Part shown: positions 14,849 to 20,329 of the stretch, in pieces | How positions within the stretch are numbered: the stretch's first letter is position 1 | Layout of the letters: each line of letters starts with the position of its first letter | From: CAYTXJ01 sp965613025 | GTDB taxonomy: Bacteria; Desulfobacterota; DSM-4660; Desulfatiglandales; JALVMZ01 | Length of the DNA: 20,329 bases | Reading direction: 5' to 3' | Assembly (NCBI GenBank): GCA_965613025.1 | Contig: CBFDUE010000042.1 | Location: 1 to 20,329 of the forward strand | Program-made: the position numbers and the translations under genes | Notes under the pieces: model-generated | Told to the model about the DNA's origin: nothing | Databases searched by the model: none | Seen by the model: only the letters and a program-made list of their open reading frames with translations

Positions 14849-14967
14849 GAGAGCTTTGAATTTTTCAAAGCTCTCTTAAAAAGCTGTAATTTTGGGTTAT
14901 TTTAAGTAAATCTTTGGGGGTCTGGGGGTATAACCCCCAGTGTAAAAAGGGGTTATGCAAAGCTCTC
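14849..14967. repeat. Structured intergenic repeat element bounded by 10-bp inverted ends (copy 2)
   Basis: The element fills the gap between the stop of the gene ending at 14848 and that of the convergent gene ending at 14970. Its outer ends are perfect inverted repeats, GAGAGCTTTG (14849-14858) and CAAAGCTCTC (14958-14967). Inside are a 12-bp hairpin (14849-14875, TTT loop), the 19-mer CTGTAATTTTGGGTTATTT (14884-14902) found again at 20247-20265, and a GC-rich hairpin CTGGGGGT/ACCCCCAG (14922-14940, ATA loop). It could be a bidirectional terminator, a small non-autonomous mobile element, or both. Confidence 0.75.
14922..14940. terminator. GC-rich hairpin between convergent genes
   Basis: CTGGGGGT (14922-14929) and ACCCCCAG (14933-14940) form a perfect 8-bp stem with a 3-base loop, the most stable hairpin in the window. 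Neither side has a strong T-tract, so termination of either convergent gene is plausible but not proven by sequence. Confidence 0.4.
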
Positions 14968-14969
14968 AT

Positions 14970-15632
14970 TTAAGAATTTTTACTTAATCTCTTATATACC
15001 TTACAGCCGTCTTTATAGCCCAATTCACATGCCTTTTTAACATCTTCCAGTGCCATCTTATGTATTCCCAGATAATAATAACATCTTCCTCTGGTATAAT
15101 ATGCCCAACCATTATCTGGCCTAAGGGAGATGGATATGTTTAGATATTTAATCCCCTCTTTCCATCTTTTTTCTTCTGTATATATCCAGCCAAGGAGATC
15201 ATATGCATTATAAAAGGAGGATTTTATTTGAATACTCTTTTTTAGATCAACTATGGCAGATCTTCTATTTCCCTTATTCAGATATGCCCTTGCCCTCCAA
15301 TAATACATGGTATGGCTTTTAGGCCTTATCTTAATTGCCTCTGAATATTTCTGGATTGCCTTATCCCACTGCCTCTTTCTAAAGTATCTATGCCCTGCCC
15401 TTCTAAGTCTTTCAAACCTATCAGCCTCTGTCTCTTTGATGCCAGGGATTCTGAGCTTTGAAAACCTCTCTTTAAATTGCCTTTCAAATGTAAATAACTT
15501 TTCAAGATGGATACCCGCTTTAAGATCTTTGTATGCAAAATAGCCTGTAATAAAGAGCAAAACCAGTAATACACAAAATACTACTATGGGGAGATAATCC
15601 TTTTTTAGGCCCTGATTACCGTTCTGCTTCAT
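14970..15632 (-). CDS. Membrane-anchored tetratricopeptide-repeat protein
   Basis: A 220-residue protein with a basic N-terminus and one transmembrane helix (residues about 13-33, IVVFCVLLVLLFITGYFAY), then a short linker and about four TPR units at 74-107, 108-141, 142-175 and 176-209. Typical TPR spacing is visible, for example KAIQKYSEAIKIRPKSHTMY and GIKYLNISISLRPDNGWAYY. The last unit ends ALEDVKKACELGYKDGCK, which is also seen at the end of many proteobacterial TPR proteins. The TPR domain most likely faces the periplasm and binds another protein. The gene follows the alcohol dehydrogenase gene by 10 bp on the same strand, so they are co-transcribed; a functional link is uncertain. Confidence 0.85.
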   Translation of the reverse strand: MKQNGNQGLKKDYLPIVVFCVLLVLLFITGYFAYKDLKAGIHLEKLFTFERQFKERFSKLRIPGIKETEADRFERLRRAGHRYFRKRQWDKAIQKYSEAIKIRPKSHTMYYWRARAYLNKGNRRSAIVDLKKSIQIKSSFYNAYDLLGWIYTEEKRWKEGIKYLNISISLRPDNGWAYYTRGRCYYYLGIHKMALEDVKKACELGYKDGCKVYKRLSKNS

Positions 15633-15642
15633 TTTAAAGACC

Positions 15643-16695
15643 TTATCCTATCTTTAAGACACCAGCACCCTGCATCTTTCCCATCTTAAGTATCCTGAGT
15701 GCCTCATTTGCAGATTCCAACGGAAAAAGTCTGACTTCTGGCCTTATTCCTATCTCTTCAGCAAGAGGGAGGAACTCTTCAGCATCCCTGCGGGTGACAT
15801 TTGCAACACTCTTTAACTCCTTTTCATACCAGAGATATTGGGAATATTCAAGCTCTGGGATATAATTTACTTTTCTTATTGCATTTACCACCACCCTTCC
15901 TCCCTTCTCTAATACTTTCAAGGCCTCTTTTACAGGTTCACCCACTGGAGTAAAATCAATGGCAGCGTGGAGCCTTTCAGGAGGACTCTCTCCAGTAACA
16001 CCTACCCAGGCTGCTCCTAAGAATTTTGCAAGCTCCTGATGTTCTCTCTGCCCTTCCCTTGTAAATACAAAGACCTTACATCCCCAATGGACAGCGACCT
16101 GAATAGTAATATGGGCAGATGCGCCAAATCCATATAACCCCAGTATCTCTCCTCCCTTTATTCCGGTAAGTCTCAATGCCCTGTAACCGATTACACCTGC
16201 ACAGAGCAGGGGGGCAGCTTCAGTATCTGAAAAACCATCCGGGATGGGATATGCAAAATCCTCATCAACTACCATATATTCTGCATATCCACCATCTGCA
16301 TCAAGACCTGTGCCCTTAAAATGGTTACAGAGATTTTCAAAACCCCCTTTACAAAACCTGCAGTTTCTACAGCTTTCATATATCCAGGCAACTCCTACCC
16401 TCTGCCCTATCTCAAGGCGATCCGCTCCCCTTCCCTTCTCTACCACTCTTCCCACCACTTCATGTCCAGGAATTACAGGATATTTGGGGATCTTAAGTCT
16501 TCCTTCAATCTCATCAAGTTCGGTATGACAAACACCACATGCAGAGATCTCTATCTTTATCTGATGAGGGCCAGGAGTGGGATCTGGCACATCTTCAAGA
16601 TCAAGCGGCTCTTCACATATTGGTAGCTCTGTCTTTGGAACATAAGATGAATCGGTCTTTATCTCACACTGTCTTTTTAATAACATGGCCTTCAT
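15643..16695 (-). CDS. Zinc-dependent alcohol dehydrogenase (MDR superfamily)
   Basis: A 350-residue medium-chain dehydrogenase with both zinc sites. The catalytic zinc ligands are C56 in ACGVCHTEL, H78 in PGHEVVG and C165 in LLCAGVIGYRAL; the structural zinc ligands are C109, C112, C115 and C123. The NAD(P)-binding turn is GLYGFGASAH (186-195), a variant that I associate with the adh_fam_2 subgroup. It would oxidise alcohols or reduce aldehydes. The 30-residue N-terminal stretch rich in polar residues is normal for this subgroup. AAGGAGGGAGGG upstream supports ATG 16695 over an internal ATG at 16686. It is transcribed divergently from AOR, whose aldehyde substrate it could make or consume, and together with the TPR gene. 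Confidence 0.93.
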   Translation of the reverse strand: MKAMLLKRQCEIKTDSSYVPKTELPICEEPLDLEDVPDPTPGPHQIKIEISACGVCHTELDEIEGRLKIPKYPVIPGHEVVGRVVEKGRGADRLEIGQRVGVAWIYESCRNCRFCKGGFENLCNHFKGTGLDADGGYAEYMVVDEDFAYPIPDGFSDTEAAPLLCAGVIGYRALRLTGIKGGEILGLYGFGASAHITIQVAVHWGCKVFVFTREGQREHQELAKFLGAAWVGVTGESPPERLHAAIDFTPVGEPVKEALKVLEKGGRVVVNAIRKVNYIPELEYSQYLWYEKELKSVANVTRRDAEEFLPLAEEIGIRPEVRLFPLESANEALRILKMGKMQGAGVLKIG

Positions 16696-16718
16696 AAAAC
16701 CCTCCCTCCTTATCTGTT

Positions 16719-16746
16719 ATTTTACTAAGGATATTAAATTATTCAA
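16719..16746 (-). promoter_or_regulatory. Putative promoter of the alcohol dehydrogenase-TPR operon
   Basis: On the minus strand TTGAAT (16746-16741) and TAAAAT (16724-16719) are 16 bp apart and end 23 bp before the start codon. The match is moderate. Confidence 0.4.
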
Positions 16747-16764
16747 CATATATCTCTTTATTCC

Positions 16765-16792
16765 TTGACATACCTTCTCTTAGCCTTATAAT
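16765..16792 (+). promoter_or_regulatory. Consensus sigma-70 promoter of the AOR operon
   Basis: TTGACA (16765-16770) and TATAAT (16787-16792) are both perfect consensus hexamers, 16 bp apart. Transcription should begin near 16799, giving a leader of about 55 bases before the AOR start. It is the best promoter in the window. Confidence 0.75.
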
Positions 16793-16854
16793 GCCACATT
16801 CAATATCTTTTGACCTGTTCTGATAGGAAAGCAATTAAAGATCTGGAGTGAGAT

Positions 16855-19014
16855 ATGAAATGTATTAATTTAGAAAGATATTCTCCCACTGATATCCATT
16901 GTGGCTATACAGATCATATACTGAGAATTGATCTCAGTGAAAAAAGCGTTGAGATTCAGAGACTCTTACCTGAATTTAAGGAAAGATATATCGGAGGTCG
17001 TGGATACGGGCTAAAGTTCATATGGGATGAGACAGATGCCTCTACCAGATATGACAGCCCTGAAAACCTGATAGTCCTATCAGGGGGGCCACTGTGTGGA
17101 GATCCCAGATTCCCAGGAAGCGGGAAGTTTGTGGTTTCAACCATATCACCCCTTACTGATACATTTATTGACAGTAATGTGGGAGGTCATTTTGGACCCA
17201 AGATAAAGCTCTGTGGCTTTGATGCAATAGTGGTAAAAGGAATTTCAGATATTGAGGTGGTGCTCTTTGTGGATGGAGATAGGGGCACTATCTCCTTTTA
17301 TGAGGCCCCTATCTTTGATGATTCCTTAGAGCTAAAGTCCATAAGGTATGTTGAAAGATTGATAAGGGAGTTAAACGGGGGGAGTGTGGATGAGTCCTTT
17401 GCAGCAGTAGGAGCCGGAATAGGTGCAAAGAATAGCCTGTTTGGAATAATTAACAGTATCTATTTTGATAGAATCAGAGGAAGAATCAGGGCAAAACAGG
17501 CAGGCAGGGGTGGAACTGGAACTGTAATGAGACATAAGGGCCTTAGAGCAATAATTTTGAAAAGCTCAAGATCATATCTTCAGGCAAATCAGCCATATGA
17601 TAGGGATTCTGTTAAAGATGCAGGAGCCTCCCTTAAAAAGGTGATAAGTCAGATGGATCCCCATCAACTCAGACTCTCTTCTTGGGGAACCACAGGGCTT
17701 GTGGAATATATGGATAGATTTGGTATCTTACCCATTCAAAACTATCAGTATGGCTCCCACAGGGAAGCAAAGAAGGTCTATGGGGATGTATTCTTAGATG
17801 ATTTCATGGAAAAGGGTTATGCCGATGGTTGCTTTAAGGGGTGTAATCTTGCATGTGCAAAAGGTGCAAAGGAGATATTGATTAAGAGAGGGCCATTTGA
17901 AGGTGAAAGGGTTGAGGTGGATGGCCCTGAATATGAGACCATTGCCGCTGTAACAAATATGGGTATCTTTGATCCCCAGTTTGTGATGGAATACAATTTC
18001 TATTGCGATCAATATGGGCTTGATACCATATCCATGGGTGTAAGTGTTGGCTTTTTAATGGAATGTGTGCAGAGAGGATATCTAAGTGAGGAAGATATTG
18101 GCTACAGACTCAACTGGGGTGATACAGAAGGTGCTGCAAGATTGCTGCATGAGACGGCCAAAGGAGAGGGCTTTGGAAAGATCTGTTCTTTGGGAGTCCA
18201 TAGAGCTAAGAGATGGGTTTCAGAGCGATATGCCAAGAGATATGGGAAAGATCCAGAGGAGGTATTTTCAGAACTAAGCCGTTTTTCTATGGAGCTTAAA
18301 GGCCTTGAATTTTCCATGTATATACCAAAGGAATCCCTTGCTCAACAGGGAGGATATGGTTTTTCCCTCAAAGGCCCACACCATGATGAGGCATGGTTGA
18401 TATTTATAGACCAGGTGCATAATGAGATCCCTTCTTTTGAAATGAAGGCAGAGGCGCTTCGTTGGTTTCCTTTGATCAGAACCTGGTTTAATGCGGTGGG
18501 GCTGTGCAAGCTTCACTGGATAGATGTAAGGCATCCTGACGCATCCAAGACACCTGAACCTTCCCATAATATTCCCACATTGAGATATTATATTAGATAT
18601 CTAAATGCCACCACGGGCTGGAAAAAGGATATAGATGATATTATCAGGGATTCAGAGCGGTTATATCTCCTTCAAAAGCTTATAAATATCAGAAATGGGA
18701 AAGGAACAAGGGAATACGATCTGATTCCAGACAGGGCAATGGGACCTGCCTTTTTTAATGAATATGAAGCAAAAAGATCGTATTACGATAACTGGCTTAA
18801 GGAGAGAGTAGATGGGGATATCCCCAATGATCCTAAGGAGAGGCACAAGATGGTTATGGAACTGAGGAGAGAAGACTTTCAAAGACTCTGCGATGCTGTA
18901 TATCATGAAAAGGGATTTAACTCTAAGGGTATTCCACTTCCTGAAAAACTAAAGGAGGTGGGGCTGTGGGATAGAAAGATTGAAGAATTTATTTCAAGAT
19001 ATCACCAAAAATAG
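16855..19014 (+). CDS. aor: Aldehyde:ferredoxin oxidoreductase family tungstoenzyme
   Basis: A 719-residue AOR-family protein, somewhat longer than typical 600-650-residue members. The N-terminal bis-tungstopterin-binding domain shows YIGGRGYG (45-52), SGGPLCGDPRFPGSGK (76-91) and DSNVGGHFGP (106-115), then GAGIGAKNS and RGGTGTVMRHKGLRA. The [4Fe-4S] ligands are C326, C330 and C334 in GCFKGCNLACAKGAKE, plus C551 in AVGLCKLHW. The spacing C-x3-C-x3-C differs from the usual C-x2-C-x3-C. Members oxidise aldehydes to acids with ferredoxin or run the reverse reaction; relatives also include other reductases, so the substrate is open. The N-terminus has about 16 extra residues, but GGAG nine bases before ATG 16855 supports this start. 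A consensus promoter precedes it, and a MoaD-like gene follows 11 bp later. Confidence 0.93.
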   Translation: MKCINLERYSPTDIHCGYTDHILRIDLSEKSVEIQRLLPEFKERYIGGRGYGLKFIWDETDASTRYDSPENLIVLSGGPLCGDPRFPGSGKFVVSTISPLTDTFIDSNVGGHFGPKIKLCGFDAIVVKGISDIEVVLFVDGDRGTISFYEAPIFDDSLELKSIRYVERLIRELNGGSVDESFAAVGAGIGAKNSLFGIINSIYFDRIRGRIRAKQAGRGGTGTVMRHKGLRAIILKSSRSYLQANQPYDRDSVKDAGASLKKVISQMDPHQLRLSSWGTTGLVEYMDRFGILPIQNYQYGSHREAKKVYGDVFLDDFMEKGYADGCFKGCNLACAKGAKEILIKRGPFEGERVEVDGPEYETIAAVTNMGIFDPQFVMEYNFYCDQYGLDTISMGVSVGFLMECVQRGYLSEEDIGYRLNWGDTEGAARLLHETAKGEGFGKICSLGVHRAKRWVSERYAKRYGKDPEEVFSELSRFSMELKGLEFSMYIPKESLAQQGGYGFSLKGPHHDEAWLIFIDQVHNEIPSFEMKAEALRWFPLIRTWFNAVGLCKLHWIDVRHPDASKTPEPSHNIPTLRYYIRYLNATTGWKKDIDDIIRDSERLYLLQKLINIRNGKGTREYDLIPDRAMGPAFFNEYEAKRSYYDNWLKERVDGDIPNDPKERHKMVMELRREDFQRLCDAVYHEKGFNSKGIPLPEKLKEVGLWDRKIEEFISRYHQK

Positions 19015-19025
19015 GAAATACTCCT

Positions 19026-19271
19026 ATGGATGTGCTTTTGGAGCTAAATGGATCTCAGAGATCCATTTTAAAAAAGGATAAGATAAAGATCCGTCTTAGA
19101 GGTGGAAGGCAGGTAAAAGATCTCATATCTTATATTCAAAGTTCCATGCCTAATATATTTCCCAGATATGCAGGATATACTGTATTTGTAAATAATCTTC
19201 CTGCACCCTTTGAACAGGAGCTTAAGGATAATGACAAGATCTCATTTATTCCCCATCTTGGTGGCGGTTAA
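19026..19271 (+). CDS. MoaD/ThiS-family ubiquitin-like sulfur carrier
   Basis: An 81-residue beta-grasp protein ending HLGGG; the C-terminal Gly-Gly would be adenylated and thiocarboxylated to deliver sulfur for the dithiolene of molybdopterin/tungstopterin. Residues 21-40 (IRLRGGRQVKDLISYIQSS) and 51-60 (YTVFVNNLPA) fit the MoaD pattern, followed by DNDKISFIPHLGGG. The gene begins 11 bp after the AOR stop, with only a weak AGGA-type ribosome binding site. MoaD-like genes beside AOR genes are common in anaerobes and presumably help load the tungsten cofactor. It has a third terminal glycine rather than the usual two; the last two still serve. Confidence 0.88.
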   Translation: MDVLLELNGSQRSILKKDKIKIRLRGGRQVKDLISYIQSSMPNIFPRYAGYTVFVNNLPAPFEQELKDNDKISFIPHLGGG

Positions 19272-19287
19272 AGAGGTATAGATAGAT

Positions 19288-20169
19288 GTGAAAAGATATG
19301 TCTTACTTTCACTTTCTTTGGTTCTACTATTTTTGGGATGTGGAACATTTTACTCTTCAAGAGTTGATTCAACTATAGGACCAGATAATAAGAACTCTGA
19401 CCAACTTAATATACCACTTAAGGTGGCGGTTCTTCCTTTTAATAATTTAACAGATGAAAATGGCCTGGAGCTACTGGTTAGGGAAAGTTTTTATAATCAT
19501 CTGAGTTCAAAAGTTTTTCAGGATATTGAGATAAAGGACATAGATAGGGCCATTTCTGAAATTGAAAAGCGGGAAGGAAAAAAATGGAAGGATATACCTC
19601 CTGATAGATTGGGAAGGCTATTAGGTGCAGATATTGTGGTAAGTGGAAGTATCCTTAACTTTAAGAAGTTCTTCTTAGGGATATATTCTCAGATATCTTT
19701 GACCTTACATGTTCAGATAATAAATACCTATAATGGAGATATATTGTGGATGCGAACCCTTACCAATAGATCTCATGATGGTGGAATTCCATTTAGTCTC
19801 TTTGGAATTGTCCCTTCTGCGTTAAGATCCACCCTGCACCTTACCAATGAAAGGAAGATGGATCTTATTGAAAAGATTTGTAGAAATATGGTGTCAATTA
19901 TACCTTTTGAGAAGATATATAACAGTATATGTGTCTATTATGATATCCAAGTTGCTGCATTTTTAGATAAGGATCTATGCATTAAGACCATAGATAGATT
20001 AAAGAGATTGGGATATGAGGTAAGGGTTGAGAAGAGATATAAGAGGGGAAGACTGTGGCATACAATATTGATTGGGCCATTTAGTGATGAAAAGACCGCA
20101 AAGCGGATAATTGAAAGGATAAAAAAGGATACAGAATTTATTCCCATTCTGGTATTTGCATCTCATTGA
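19288..20169 (+). CDS. GNA1162-like lipoprotein fused to a SPOR domain
   Basis: A 293-residue envelope protein starting at GTG 19288, preceded by AGAGG. A lipoprotein signal peptide ends LLFLGC, with C18 as the lipidation site; phenylalanine at -3 is less common than leucine. Residues about 43-205 look like a GNA1162/DUF799-type domain, related to curli-secretion lipoproteins such as CsgG: KVAVLPFNNLTDE, RLLGADIVVSGSILNF, and strands QISLTLHVQIIN. Residues about 216-290 form a SPOR domain: YYDIQVAAFLDKDLCIKTIDRL, then LGYEVRVEKR and HTILIGPFSDEKTAKRI. SPOR domains bind denuded peptidoglycan at septa. It would be an outer-membrane lipoprotein attached to the cell wall. It lies 16 bp after the MoaD-like gene but has no obvious link with tungsten metabolism. 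Confidence 0.78.
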   Translation: MKRYVLLSLSLVLLFLGCGTFYSSRVDSTIGPDNKNSDQLNIPLKVAVLPFNNLTDENGLELLVRESFYNHLSSKVFQDIEIKDIDRAISEIEKREGKKWKDIPPDRLGRLLGADIVVSGSILNFKKFFLGIYSQISLTLHVQIINTYNGDILWMRTLTNRSHDGGIPFSLFGIVPSALRSTLHLTNERKMDLIEKICRNMVSIIPFEKIYNSICVYYDIQVAAFLDKDLCIKTIDRLKRLGYEVRVEKRYKRGRLWHTILIGPFSDEKTAKRIIERIKKDTEFIPILVFASH

Positions 20170-20176
20170 TTATGAT

Positions 20177-20265
20177 TAACCCAAATTTGGCAAAATTTTT
20201 TGTAACATATTGAGAACTTTGAAAAATTCAAAGCTCTTAGGAAAAACTGTAATTTTGGGTTATTT
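20177..20265 (+). repeat. Intergenic repeat, copy 3, with nested inverted repeats
   Basis: An inner hairpin at 20212-20238 (GAGAACTTTGAA, AAA loop, TTCAAAGCTCTT; two imperfect pairs) belongs to the same family as 82-112 and 14849-14875. It is followed by CTGTAATTTTGGGTTATTT (20247-20265), identical to 14884-14902. An outer pair, TAACCCAAA (20177-20185) and TTTGGGTTA (20254-20262), encloses it, so the whole could fold as a cruciform. It begins 8 bp after the lipoprotein stop and may terminate the AOR operon. I see no gene in 20170-20329. Confidence 0.7.
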
Positions 20266-20329
20266 AAACTGATCTTGGGTAGTTGCAAAAAAATAATTTA
20301 GTGATATGCAGTATCCGTATCTTTCAAGG

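Noticed and set aside
14849..14967. Insertion sequence
   Set aside because: The element has inverted ends but no transposase; at 119 bp it can only be a non-autonomous element, and no target duplication is evident.

Overview
The window looks like a chromosomal segment of a strictly anaerobic, AT-rich bacterium, most likely a thermophilic or sulfate-reducing/syntrophic member of the former Deltaproteobacteria (Desulfobacterota, Thermodesulfobacteriota). Four things suggest this: an oxygen-sensitive 2-hydroxyacyl-CoA dehydratase/benzoyl-CoA-reductase-type enzyme with its ATPase activator, a GlcD-type flavin/Fe-S oxidoreductase, a tungsten aldehyde:ferredoxin oxidoreductase, and heavy use of AGA/AGG and ATA codons. 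The taxonomic placement is inference; there is no rRNA or marker gene here.

Layout. 1-200: non-coding, with a hairpin resembling a widespread intergenic repeat, the first copy of a local GAGAGCTTTGAA repeat and a cluster of dyads. 203-1376 (+): decayed accessory genes, namely an AbrB/MazE-type antitoxin, a VapC toxin missing a central block that normally carries an acidic active-site residue, and the C-terminal part of an AAA/DUF4143 ATPase whose nucleotide-binding half is gone. 1379-3978 (-): phosphate operon pit - DUF47 (PhoU-like) - YkgJ-like Cys-cluster protein. 4059-11604 (-): a five-gene catabolic operon in the order FAD/Fe-S oxidoreductase, 2-hydroxyacyl-CoA dehydratase-type reductase, its activator ATPase, acyl-CoA ligase, atypical thiolase, closed by a terminator hairpin at 4000-4029. 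11741-13291 (+): a divergent biotin-dependent carboxyltransferase. 13299-14345 (-): a DUF6765-like protein. 14480-14848 (+): an unrecognised small protein. 14849-14969: a 121-bp structured repeat element that fills the space between two convergent stop codons. 14970-16695 (-): a zinc alcohol dehydrogenase and a membrane-anchored TPR protein. 16855-20169 (+): a consensus sigma-70-type promoter driving AOR, a MoaD/ThiS-like protein and a lipoprotein fused to a SPOR domain. 20170-20329: another copy of the repeat.

How it may work together. The ligase would make a CoA thioester, the activator would deliver an ATP-activated low-potential electron to the dehydratase/reductase, the FAD/Fe-S protein would handle a 2-hydroxyacid or acyl redox step, the thiolase would cleave a 3-oxoacyl-CoA, and the divergent carboxyltransferase would (de)carboxylate an acyl-CoA. 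The set resembles the 2-hydroxyglutarate route (2-hydroxyacid dehydrogenase, CoA activation, dehydration, decarboxylation, thiolysis), but no hydratase, 3-hydroxyacyl-CoA dehydrogenase, biotin carrier or second dehydratase subunit is present. The activator plus a single HgdB-like subunit is the most interesting feature: it is the gene arrangement of double-cubane-cluster-type proteins rather than of classical two-subunit dehydratases. The ADH and AOR transcription units are divergent and could interconvert alcohol, aldehyde and acid.
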